Part shown: one piece after another, positions 1 through 6,841 of the stretch | Layout: each line of letters opens with the position of its first letter | Position numbering within the stretch: the stretch's first letter is position 1 | Source of the DNA: Bacteroides sp. 519 | GTDB lineage: Bacteria > Bacteroidota > Bacteroidia > Bacteroidales > Bacteroidaceae | Length of the DNA: 64,000 nucleotides | Assembly (NCBI RefSeq): GCF_010500955.1 | Contig: NZ_QVMJ01000004.1 | Location: 107,135 to 171,134 of the forward strand | Direction of reading: 5' to 3' | The notes under the pieces: generated by a model | What the model saw: the letters and a program-made list of their open reading frames with translations, nothing else | Told to the model about the DNA's origin: nothing | The model's database searches: none | Translations under genes and position numbers: made by a program

Positions 1-43
1 AAGGAGTTCAACCCTTTCAGGGCTGTTTTGAGTGGGTTAGCCT

Positions 44-99
44 ACCCCGGGTTACGCTTCGCTCACCCGGGGTTATGCATAGTTAAAGCCCTTCGGGCT
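44..99. repeat. Intergenic GC-rich hairpins
   Basis: Two hairpins lie in otherwise gene-free sequence. The first pairs ACCCCGGGT (44-52) with ACCCGGGGT (65-73). The second pairs AGCCC (87-91) with GGGCT (95-99). They probably mark the 3' end of a transcript whose gene lies left of the window, but no T-tract follows, so a terminator role is uncertain. Confidence 0.4.
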
Positions 100-146
100 A
101 CTTACAATTTGTAACTTAAAAAAATGAATGGTCACACTTTTTACAC

Positions 147-173
147 AACCTCTAAAGCAGACGGCAATTGATA
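147..173. repeat. Half copy of the kinase-flanking palindrome
   Basis: The sequence matches the right arm of the palindromes at 1597-1728 and 3959-4089, including the TCTAAAG variant seen in the copy at 4060-4089. No matching left arm is present before it. It is followed by the same stretch (GAACTAATTATGAACATC) that follows the other copies. It therefore marks the downstream border of the first kinase unit. Confidence 0.7.
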
Positions 174-210
174 GTTGAACTAATTATGAACATCTACCTC
201 AATAGTTTGA

Positions 211-1497
211 TTATATTTCTTCTATTAGTTTGGGTAACTTTATTGTAAATTCGCTATACTCTCCTTTTACACTTTCAATGGCCACCATTCCTCCATGCAT
301 TCTAACAACTTGTTGTACATAGTTGAGCCCAATGCCAAATCCGGCAGCTCCACCTTTTGCCGATCGTTTACTTGCTGCTCCACGCTCAAACTTCTCGAAT
401 ATCTTTAATTGATCTTTGGCTGATATTCCAAATCCGTTATCTTTTACTTTTATAAGTGTGTAATCATTGTTTCTGTCAACTGTAACAGTTATAGTAACCT
501 TGTCGCCCGAATATTTAATAGCATTCTCTATCAGATTGCTGATTACTTGCTTCAGGTAGCCGGCATCAGCATAAACTTCTTCAATATTATATGTGGCGAC
601 AAAGTTGATTTCTTTTTTGGCTTTTGCAAGGAATTTCTCCATTAAATCATCCACAATAGCTTTTACCGATACTATTTCTTTGTTTAAGGTTAATTCGTCT
701 TGCTCTATTTGGGCCAGAGTGAGTATCTTTTCGGTAAGCATTAAAATGTTCTCAGCCTCTTCGTTTATTATTTCATGATTCCGTTTTGTTTTCTCCGGAC
801 TTAGCTTCCCGCTTTCTATCGCTTTATTTCCAATCTTGATTGATGTTAATGGTGTTTTCATATTGTGCACCATGGCATGAGTAAAATCGTTGCGCAATTG
901 CGCTATTTTGTTTTGCCGGTTAATAATTTTAATTTGATAGGTAATGCAATATATAATAAGGAATACAAATATAATGGTACCGATTAATAGTAGGCCCATT
1001 TGAGTGAAGATGTCTTTAAAGGGATTTGAGATTGCTTGAATATACTGCGATTCATCTATTTTTGTATATGTTACTTTATTGCGATAGGTGGTATGCCATA
1101 TGCCTTTCCTCTTTTTAGCTGTTGATTGAATAACTCCTAGATCACTAGATACAAGTTCAATAAAAACGTCAGTAGTTAGTCCTGATTCGTTTGCTAACGA
1201 TTTGTATATGGAGTCAATGTATTCTAAAGACAGTGGTGCTCCTAATTTCTCTAAGTTTTCATTAAGGAAACTCATAGCGATTTCAGAACCATTTCCCTTT
1301 ATCAAATCAGAAGGCATGGTTGTGGTTTCTAGTCTTCTATCTATGTCAGCCATAAATGCATTTCCTAAGAGAAGGGAGTTTTCTTTTACCAATTCTTCTT
1401 TATATAAACGATATGCATTTACAACCCATATTAGTTGTAGTGATAATACAGCCAAAAGGCCTATATAGGTAATTGTTTTAATATATCTGTTTTTCAT
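211..1497 (-). CDS. Orphan membrane sensor histidine kinase
   Basis: This is a two-component sensor kinase of about 428 residues. A first membrane helix (residues 6-28) and a second near residues 165-190 enclose a periplasmic sensor of about 135 residues. There is no HAMP or PAS domain; the DHp helix follows directly, with phosphoacceptor His211 in VHNMKTPL. The ATPase domain keeps the N box (NLIENAIKYS), G1 (DNGFGIS), F box (FEKFERG) and G2 (GFGIGL), so the kinase should be active. No response regulator is in the window. An upstream ATG at 1518 would add seven residues, but it overlaps a TACATTTG box, so the ATG at 1497 is preferred. The kinase half is nearly identical to the end of the neighbouring gene, while the sensor half has diverged. 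The ligand is unknown. Confidence 0.88.
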   Translation of the reverse strand: MKNRYIKTITYIGLLAVLSLQLIWVVNAYRLYKEELVKENSLLLGNAFMADIDRRLETTTMPSDLIKGNGSEIAMSFLNENLEKLGAPLSLEYIDSIYKSLANESGLTTDVFIELVSSDLGVIQSTAKKRKGIWHTTYRNKVTYTKIDESQYIQAISNPFKDIFTQMGLLLIGTIIFVFLIIYCITYQIKIINRQNKIAQLRNDFTHAMVHNMKTPLTSIKIGNKAIESGKLSPEKTKRNHEIINEEAENILMLTEKILTLAQIEQDELTLNKEIVSVKAIVDDLMEKFLAKAKKEINFVATYNIEEVYADAGYLKQVISNLIENAIKYSGDKVTITVTVDRNNDYTLIKVKDNGFGISAKDQLKIFEKFERGAASKRSAKGGAAGFGIGLNYVQQVVRMHGGMVAIESVKGEYSEFTIKLPKLIEEI

Positions 1498-1503
1498 ATT
1501 TTG

Positions 1504-1511
1504 CAAATGTA
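1504..1511 (-). promoter_or_regulatory. -7 box TACATTTG before the kinase
   Basis: On the minus strand TACATTTG fits the Bacteroidetes -7 consensus TAnnTTTG. It ends six bases before the ATG at 1497, which would give a transcript with almost no leader. The same box and spacing occur before the second kinase (about 3887-3894). No good -33 TTTG was found at the usual distance. Confidence 0.4.
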
Positions 1512-1596
1512 ATAACATAATTGCAACAGATACTAATATTTACCTAACATATTGCTTTAAAAACGCCCAAGTATTCATAATTAGTTCGTTATTATT

Positions 1597-1728
1597 TATC
1601 AATTGCCGTCTGCTTTAGCTGACGGTTTAAAGATCAAACTCGACTCTGGGCTTTAGCCAAAGTGTTTGGCTAAAGCCTGAATACAAGGAATCCTGTTAAC
1701 CGTCAGCTAAAGCAGACGGCAATTGATA
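1597..1728. repeat. 132-bp nested palindrome between kinase copies
   Basis: The outer arms are a perfect 31-bp inverted repeat (1597-1627 with 1698-1728). Inside is a second perfect stem of 13 bp (1649-1661 with 1665-1677) with a three-base loop. A near copy lies at 3959-4089 and half a copy at 147-173, so the element was duplicated together with the kinase unit. It could act as a bidirectional terminator or be a small mobile palindrome. No open reading frame is contained in it. Confidence 0.85.
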
Positions 1729-1765
1729 ACTGAACTAATTATGAACATCTGCCACAATAATTTGA

Positions 1766-3880
1766 TTATATTTCTTCTATTAGTTTGGGTAACTTTATTG
1801 TAAATTCGCTATACTCTCCTTTTACACTTTCAATGGCGACCATTCCTCCATGCATTCTAACAACTTGTTGTACATAGTTGAGCCCAATGCCAAATCCGGC
1901 AGCTCCACCTTTTGCCGATCGTTTACTTGCTGCTCCACGCTCAAACTTTTCGAATATCTTTAATTGATCTTTGGCCGATATTCCAAATCCGTTATCTTTT
2001 ACTTTTATAAGTGTGTAATCATTGTTTCTGTCAACTGTAACAGTTATAGTAACCTTGTCGCCCGAATATTTAATGGCATTCTCTATCAGATTGCTGATTA
2101 CTTGTTTCAGGTAGCCGGCATCGGCATAAACTTCTTCAATATTATATGTGGCAACAAAGTTGATTTCTTTTTTGGCTTTTGCAAGGAATTTCTCCATTAA
2201 ATCATCCACAATAGCTTTTACCGATACTATTTCTTTGTTTAAGGTTAATTCGTCTTGCTCTATTTGGGCCAGAGTAAGTATTTTTTCGGTAAGCATTAAA
2301 ATGTTCTCAACCTCTTCGTTTATTATTTCATGATTCCGCTTTGTTTTCTCCGGACTTAGCTTCCCACTTTCTATTGCTTTGTTTCCAATCTTGATTGATG
2401 TTAATGGCGTTTTCATATTGTGCACCATAGCATGAGTAAAATCATTGCGCAATTGCGCTATTTTGTTTTGCCGGTTAATAATTTTAATTTGATAGGTAAT
2501 GCAATATATAATAAGGAATACAAATATAATGGTACCTATTAATAATAGGCCCATTTGAGTGAAGATGTCTTTGTGGGGATTTAAAATGGAAACTTGAAGA
2601 TATTCGGATTCATTTTCTTTTGTATATACTTTCTCGGGGCAGGTTAAATGCCAAAATCCTTTTTCTTTTTGGGTCGACTGGATTATTCCTAAACTATCGG
2701 ATATATGTTCAATAACAATATTAGTACTTAATCCTTCTTCGGCGGCTAAAGATTTGTAGGTTGAATCAATGTAATGAAGGGATAAAGGGGCACTTAGGCT
2801 TTCATAAACTTCATTTAAAATAGCATAGCCCACACTTGAGCCGTCTTCGAGATCATCAAATGCTCCTTCTTTTGGTAGTGGTACTGTTCTAATCCGTTGG
2901 GTTACATCTTCTCCCAATGCTGTATCTAATAAGTCGGCTCCTTTTCTTTGTGTTTCTTCTTTGATGAAATTATATGTATTAAAGGTCCAAATCAACTGTA
3001 AGGCCAGTACAGCCAATAGTCCAATGCTAGTAATTGTTTTAATATATTTATTTACTGCTTCTTTGTTTAATGTTGGCTCATCTTGTTCTTTTTGAGCTAG
3101 TGTAAGTGTGCTTTCAGCAAACTTTAAAATGCTCTCTGTCTCTCTGTTCACTATCTCATGATTCTGCTTTGTCTTTTCTGGACTTAGCTTCCCACTTTCT
3201 ATCGCTTTGTTTCCAATTTTGATTGATGTTAATGGTATTTTCATATTGTGCACCATAGCATGAGTAAAATTATTACGTAGTTGGGCTATTTTGCTTTGCC
3301 GGTTAATAATTTTAATTTGATAGGTAATGCAGTATATAATAAGAAACACAAATATAATGGTGCCCATTAATAATAGGCTCATTGGGGTAAAGATGTCTTT
3401 AAAGGGACTTAAAATGAAAACTTGAAGATATTCGGATTCATCTTCTTTTGTATATTTCTTAGAACAAGTTAAATACCAAAAACCTTTTTCTTTTTGGGTC
3501 GACTGGATCACACCTAAACTATCGGATATATGTTCTATAACGATATTGGTATTCAAATTTTCTTTAGCAGCTAAAGATTTATAAGTGGAATCAACGAATT
3601 CGATGGATAAAGGGGCACCCACACTTTCAAAAACCTCATTAAAGAAAGCATAAGTCACACTTGAGCCATCTTCGAGATCACCAAATGCTCCCTTTGGTAT
3701 TGTTACAGTTTGAAATCTGTGGTCTAACTCACTACTTACTGCTGTTCTAAATATTTCTCCTCCTTTTCTTTGTAATTCTTCTTTTGAGAAGCTATATACA
3801 TTATAAGCCCATATTAGCTGTAATGCTAATACAGCCAAAAGGCCAGTATAGGTAATTGTTTTAATGTATCTGTTTTTCAT
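1766..3880 (-). CDS. Fused double sensor histidine kinase
   Basis: One reading frame of about 704 residues holds two kinase copies end to end. Residues 1 to about 276 are membrane helix, sensor, membrane helix and DHp of copy one (His211, in VHNMKIPL), but its ATPase domain is gone. At the junction LNKEAV runs straight into NKYIKTI, the start of copy two without its ATG. Copy two is complete, with His487 and intact N, G1, F and G2 boxes almost identical to the gene at 211-1497. This looks like an in-frame deletion between two tandem genes that removed one ATPase domain, the spacer and a start codon. The product should have four membrane helices, two sensors, two DHp segments and one catalytic domain. 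Whether it is functional is unknown. An ATG at 3901 is a less likely start for the same reason as in the neighbour. Confidence 0.85.
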   Translation of the reverse strand: MKNRYIKTITYTGLLAVLALQLIWAYNVYSFSKEELQRKGGEIFRTAVSSELDHRFQTVTIPKGAFGDLEDGSSVTYAFFNEVFESVGAPLSIEFVDSTYKSLAAKENLNTNIVIEHISDSLGVIQSTQKEKGFWYLTCSKKYTKEDESEYLQVFILSPFKDIFTPMSLLLMGTIIFVFLIIYCITYQIKIINRQSKIAQLRNNFTHAMVHNMKIPLTSIKIGNKAIESGKLSPEKTKQNHEIVNRETESILKFAESTLTLAQKEQDEPTLNKEAVNKYIKTITSIGLLAVLALQLIWTFNTYNFIKEETQRKGADLLDTALGEDVTQRIRTVPLPKEGAFDDLEDGSSVGYAILNEVYESLSAPLSLHYIDSTYKSLAAEEGLSTNIVIEHISDSLGIIQSTQKEKGFWHLTCPEKVYTKENESEYLQVSILNPHKDIFTQMGLLLIGTIIFVFLIIYCITYQIKIINRQNKIAQLRNDFTHAMVHNMKTPLTSIKIGNKAIESGKLSPEKTKRNHEIINEEVENILMLTEKILTLAQIEQDELTLNKEIVSVKAIVDDLMEKFLAKAKKEINFVATYNIEEVYADAGYLKQVISNLIENAIKYSGDKVTITVTVDRNNDYTLIKVKDNGFGISAKDQLKIFEKFERGAASKRSAKGGAAGFGIGLNYVQQVVRMHGGMVAIESVKGEYSEFTIKLPKLIEEI

Positions 3881-3958
3881 ATTTTGCAAATGTAATAACA
3901 TAATTGCAACAGATCCTAATATTTACCTAACATATTGCTTAAAAAATGCGTTATTATT

Positions 3959-4089
3959 TATCAATTGCCGTCTGCTTTAGCTGACGGTTTAAAGATAAAA
4001 CTCGACTCTGGACTTTAGCCAAACACTTTGGCTAAAGCCTGAATACAAGGAGTCCTGTTAACCGTCTCTAAAGCAGACGGCAATTGATA
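3959..4089. repeat. Second copy of the kinase-flanking palindrome
   Basis: The left arm (3959-3989) is identical to the arm at 1597-1627. The right arm (4060-4089) carries a small change (GTCTCTAAAG instead of GTCAGCTAAAG). The inner stem is kept with one change. It lies just upstream of the fused kinase. The rest of the 3881-4257 gap holds the TAAC-box promoter described separately. Confidence 0.8.
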
Positions 4090-4163
4090 ACTGAACTAAT
4101 TATGAACATCTACCTCAATATATTTCTTCTATTATGGTATGTAAATGGTAAATGGATCAAAGA

Positions 4164-4221
4164 TTTAACCTAAACCTAACGTTCGCATAACATAGTATTC
4201 AAAAAACACCATTTATCTTTG
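4164..4221 (+). promoter_or_regulatory. TAAC triple-box promoter of the small peptide operon
   Basis: Three TAAC boxes start at 4166, 4177 and 4188, exactly 11 bp apart, within TTAACCTAAACCTAACG and its continuation. A -7 box TATCTTTG (4214-4221) starts 26 bp after the third box. The boxes sit where a -33 element would be. Direct repeats 11 bp apart before the core promoter are typical of OmpR/PhoB-type response regulators acting as activators. The same geometry recurs at 6702-6757 and 34159-34214. Confidence 0.75.
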
Positions 4222-4257
4222 CAATATCAAAACAAAACAATTTAAAAACAAATTATC

Positions 4258-4293
4258 ATGAAAACAACAGGTTTAATCATTGAACTAACATAA
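4258..4293 (+). CDS. Possible 11-residue leader peptide
   Basis: This is a very short frame (MKTTGLIIELT) that begins about 37 bases after the -7 box and ends one base before the next start codon. It may be translated to couple ribosomes to the 57-residue frame, or it may be a chance frame or the remnant of a larger gene. Only its position supports it. Confidence 0.25.
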   Translation: MKTTGLIIELT

Positions 4294-4294
4294 A

Positions 4295-4468
4295 ATGGAA
4301 AAATATAAAAGAAATATTTATGTGGGGTTTTTTATTCTTATCATGACAATAGCACTTATTTTTTTCTTAGAAAAACCTATAACACAAATAGTCATGGCAG
4401 TTGGTGGAATAACATCTTTAATGTTCTGGATTGCTGCTAACAAAGAATATAATAAAAGAAAAAAATAA
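4295..4468 (+). CDS. Small two-helix membrane protein (57 aa)
   Basis: This frame starts MEKYKRNIY and ends ANKEYNKRKK. It has two hydrophobic stretches (about residues 8-25 and 30-48) and basic ends, as expected for a small inner-membrane hairpin. A Gly-Gly pair at residues 37-38 is present, but the sequence before it is not a good double-glycine leader. It is the first convincing gene after the TAAC-box promoter. No family is recognised. Confidence 0.55.
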   Translation: MEKYKRNIYVGFFILIMTIALIFFLEKPITQIVMAVGGITSLMFWIAANKEYNKRKK

Positions 4469-4584
4469 CAACGAAAGTAATAATATAAAAATCAAAAACG
4501 ATATGTCCGAGTTGACGTTAAACGAAAAGGAGAGGCCATAACCAAGCAATTTGCAAAAGAATCTAACAAACAAATTAAAAAACA

Positions 4585-4680
4585 ATGAAAAAGCAATTCA
4601 ATCAAAAAATATTCTTTATAGCAGCACTTATCGGTGCCACAATAGGATGTGCTATATATATCTATTTGAAAATCAATTAA
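4585..4680 (+). CDS. Glycine-zipper membrane peptide (31 aa)
   Basis: This peptide has a basic N-terminus (MKKQFNQK) and then a single hydrophobic helix. Its C-terminal part, GATIGCAIYIY, fits the pattern Gxx[IV]Gxx[IV]Y. The same pattern ends the 49-residue peptides at 4693 and 5199, so the three may be members of one family despite low overall similarity. It follows a 116-bp gap after the 57-residue gene and precedes the next frame by 12 bp. Its size and single helix would suit a toxin-like, signalling or exported peptide. No function is assigned. Confidence 0.5.
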   Translation: MKKQFNQKIFFIAALIGATIGCAIYIYLKIN

Positions 4681-4692
4681 AAAACATAAGCC

Positions 4693-4842
4693 ATGGAAGA
4701 ATTTAACAGAATAACACAACCCATAAGAGCCAGAATGAAGTCTGATTCTGGCTTTAGAATTATAGTATATATGTTTGCTGCATTTATATTATTTAGTGTA
4801 GGCAAATGTATAGGAGAATTTGTATATTATCTTATAAACTAA
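4693..4842 (+). CDS. Glycine-zipper membrane peptide (49 aa)
   Basis: About 20 polar residues (MEEFNRITQP onward) are followed by a hydrophobic helix and the C-terminal motif GKCIGEFVYYLIN. The motif aligns with GKYVGTLIYALLH at the end of the peptide at 5199-5348 (GKx[IV]Gxx[VI]YxL). The gene ends five bases before the next ATG, so the two are probably translationally coupled. The peptide family is not recognised. Confidence 0.6.
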   Translation: MEEFNRITQPIRARMKSDSGFRIIVYMFAAFILFSVGKCIGEFVYYLIN

Positions 4843-4847
4843 TTTTC

Positions 4848-5174
4848 ATGAAAACCGTCAAACTACTCATCGCCATCTTTTCGCTACTAATTATACTATT
4901 AGTACGATACGTTTTCAGCGAGACTCTCAGTTCATTTCATAATATAAATGTATGGGGAGTTTATCTTTTTTGCGTCCCCATTGTATACTGTTTAATGTCT
5001 CTTTTTTCTGATCAAGACAGAGCTACTTTATTAAAAGGAATTATGTATACTACTATAGGTGTGATATTAACAATTTTGTTGAGTACAGATATTGCAAATA
5101 GTTTCTGGTTAGAGAAAGTTGTTGTGACACTAATAGGGGCTGGTGCATCATGGGCTTATTGTAAAAACACATAA
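4848..5174 (+). CDS. Small multi-helix membrane protein (108 aa)
   Basis: The chosen start is the ATG at 4848 (MKTVKLLIAIF), five bases after the preceding stop. An in-frame ATG at 4806 would place the start inside the upstream peptide gene. Four hydrophobic segments are visible, at about residues 4-25, 35-53, 62-82 and 85-104. Acidic and basic residues (SDQDRATLLK) lie in the middle loop. By size and position it could be an immunity or accessory membrane protein for the neighbouring peptides, but that is inference. No family is recognised. Confidence 0.6.
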   Translation: MKTVKLLIAIFSLLIILLVRYVFSETLSSFHNINVWGVYLFCVPIVYCLMSLFSDQDRATLLKGIMYTTIGVILTILLSTDIANSFWLEKVVVTLIGAGASWAYCKNT

Positions 5175-5198
5175 ATATTCATTCTTAATACTAACACT

Positions 5199-5348
5199 AT
5201 GATTTTTAAAATTTTAAATGATGGCTTTATTAATAAATCTCCATTTCTTAGTATGTTTTGTAAGATTGGAATAGTTATAGCTTGCGCATTAGTGATATTT
5301 ATTGCAGGCAAATATGTAGGCACTTTAATTTATGCACTATTGCATTAA
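5199..5348 (+). CDS. Glycine-zipper membrane peptide (49 aa), paralogue
   Basis: This frame is the same length as the peptide at 4693-4842. It has a short polar N-terminus (MIFKILNDGFINKSP), one hydrophobic helix and the C-terminus GKYVGTLIYALLH. The shared GKx[IV]Gxx[VI]YxL ending makes the two likely paralogues. It is the last gene before a 1.5-kb gene-free region. The GxxxG spacing suggests helix packing in a membrane. Confidence 0.6.
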   Translation: MIFKILNDGFINKSPFLSMFCKIGIVIACALVIFIAGKYVGTLIYALLH

Positions 5349-5392
5349 TTCAATGTCAAATTTCATCCATTCATAAATCTCTACTATTTTTT

Positions 5393-5493
5393 ATGCAGCA
5401 AATCGTTGTTTCAAAATGCAGCATTTCACACTTTCGAAATGCAGCATTTTGAATGAACGAAATGCAGCATTTCATCAATACAAAATGCAGCAT
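5393..5493. repeat. Tandem array, ATGCAGCAT units every 23 bp
   Basis: ATGCAGCA or ATGCAGCAT begins at 5393, 5416, 5439, 5462 and 5485, exactly 23 bp apart. The flanking bases extend most units to the palindrome AAATGCAGCATTT. The remaining 8-10 bases of each unit vary. A related block with 23-bp spacing lies at 49875-49929, with similar sequence on both sides. Confidence 0.85.
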
Positions 5494-5889
5494 TTTGAAA
5501 ATGCGCACTAAAATCGGCCTCACAGTGCGTATAACAAGGGTTGGGAAGTACAATTTTCCATTTTCAGTGTTTTTAGCGGATGTAAAACAACTAAACAGAA
5601 GAATGGGTTTCGGAAAGATTTTTCGTTTTTTAAATAAGTATTCAACAGAATATTAATAGCCTAGTGATAGAAAAACTAAAGCGAAGCCTCCGTGTTCAAC
5701 ACAAGGATATTAAAACACAGAGGCACAGAGAAACAGAGTTCTTTTCTGTGCTGAACACAGAGTTTTGTACGACAAAAGCGAAGTTTGTTTTCTCTTTGCC
5801 GCATAGCGGCTTCCTATGAACAGATAGCCACTATGTGGCTCTCAAACTCCGCGTAACTTAGCGTTTCAAGTCCAATCTGATTTGAACTA

Positions 5890-6385
5890 AAACTCCTCCC
5901 AGAAGTTTAAAATGCAAAATTTGTCGTCATTCAACACGCAAAGCATTTATCTCATTGATTAGCAATACGTTAAATGCGTGTTGAATGGCGTGTTGAGAAA
6001 CGTTGTTACAAATATTTCGTCACGCTTTGATGAGGGTAAAAGGTTGTTCGTAGAACGCTGACAGTTTCACGGTAGAAAACCAACAGTTTCACAGTAGGAA
6101 ACCAACGGTTTCACGGTAGGAAACCAACAGTTTCCTATGGATGAAACTACTTGTTTTCTACATAGAAAACAATTGGTTTTCTATATAGGAAACTACTTGT
6201 TTCACTGCACAAAACAAGAATGAAACTAGTTGTCTCATGCGCATCTCGCGTGCTGACAATGCTGTAATAATATTTGCCAGCACACTTTGCCAGCACGCCT
6301 TAACGAGCTGTTAATCAAATATATAAACGGCCGTGTGTTGGCAGTGCTGGCAAATTTTCATTTTTAACTTCTGGGAGGGGATAAA
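5890..6385. repeat. Long imperfect palindrome with inner stems
   Basis: The outer arms pair around CTCCTCCCAGAAGTT (about 5892) with AACTTCTGGGAGGGG (about 6366). Inside, CATTCAACACGC (about 5931) pairs with GCGTGTTGAATG (about 5977). A further pair of GCCAGCAC/GTGCTGGC-like arms lies between 6285 and 6355. The 22-bp array at 6061 sits at the centre. Confidence 0.55.
6061..6140. repeat. Tandem array, 22-bp unit with GTTTCACGGTAGGAAACCA
   Basis: Units begin at 6061, 6083, 6105 and 6127, exactly 22 bp apart, the last being partial. After that, related GAAACTA and GTTTTCTA words alternate in both orientations up to about 6230 without strict spacing. No reading frame explains the conservation. 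Confidence 0.8.
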
Positions 6386-6450
6386 TTTTAGTGTTTGGTG
6401 TTTGGTTCAGTTCGAACTAAAATAAAAACACAGAGCCACAGAAGCACAGA

Positions 6451-6632
6451 GCTTTTCCTTGTGCTGAACACGGAGGCTTCGCTTTTGTCGTACAATAACT
6501 CAAAAATAGGCCAACGGCCTTATTCCATGTGGTATCCTTCATCGTAGTCCGTTGGCCTACGCTAGAGGCTATTAGGCCGTTGGCCTATTGTACGACAAAA
6601 GCGAAGCCTCCGTGTTCAGCACAAGGAAAAGC
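6451..6632. repeat. Inverted repeat with perfect 47-bp arms
   Basis: The arm at 6451-6497 is perfectly complementary to 6586-6632. Imperfect pairing extends outward through CACAGAG-type words to about 6411 and 6670. An inner pair GGCCAACGGCCT/AGGCCGTTGGCC follows. Parts of the arm sequence (GTACGACAAAAGCGAAG, CCTCCGTGTTCA) recur at about 5685-5790. It ends about 30 bp before the TAAC boxes of the exporter promoter. Confidence 0.85.
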
Positions 6633-6699
6633 TCAGTGTTTCTGTGTCTCCGTGTTTTTATTCAATTTGAACCAATTGATGAATAATGCAGGCTAAAGA

Positions 6700-6757
6700 T
6701 TTAACCTAAACCTAACGTTCGCTTAACATAGTTCTATTTTTATGCTCCTTACCTTTA
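6700..6757 (+). promoter_or_regulatory. TAAC triple-box promoter of the exporter operon
   Basis: TAAC boxes start at 6702, 6713 and 6724, 11 bp apart. The 30-base block is almost identical to the one at 4165-4194. A -7 box TACCTTTA (6750-6757) starts 26 bp after the third box, the same distance as in the peptide operon. The leader to the ATG at 6842 is about 80 bases. Confidence 0.7.
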
Positions 6758-6841
6758 CAGCTCAAAGACTGTTGTTCGATCTTCATCAGAAAATGGACAA
6801 CTGGACATCCGTGTCTCTATGTTCCCAAAAACTTAAAAACA

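Larger units (their letters stand above)
5349..6841. other. 1.5-kb gene-free stretch of palindromes and tandem arrays
   Basis: No convincing gene was found here. A 67-residue frame at 5453-5656 lies partly inside the 23-bp array. The stretch holds, in order: the ATGCAGCAT array (5393-5493), hairpin pieces made of ACAGAG words (about 5690-5770), a long imperfect palindrome around 5890-6385, the 22-bp GTTTCACGGTAGG array (6061-6140), the inverted repeat at 6451-6632 and the TAAC-box promoter of the exporter. It separates two units that share that promoter. Confidence 0.75.

Noticed and set aside
4295..4468. Double-glycine precursor for the exporter
   Set aside because: A GG pair is present at residues 37-38, but the expected leader pattern (hydrophobic residues at -4, -7 and -12 with an acidic -8) is missing and the region is a membrane helix.
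4469..4584. Open frame reading RYVRVDVKRKGEAITKQF between the first two small peptide genes
   Set aside because: It looks protein-like but has no start codon after the preceding in-frame stop. It may be a remnant of a lost gene; not called.
5393..5493. CRISPR array
   Set aside because: The 22-23-bp arrays have short 8-15-base boxes and 7-14-base variable parts, too short for CRISPR repeats and spacers, and no cas genes are present.
5453..5656. 67-residue frame in the 23-bp array region
   Set aside because: Its first third is repeat sequence, there is no promoter, and the related frame at 49898 is not conserved in start or end. Treated as part of a repeated block.
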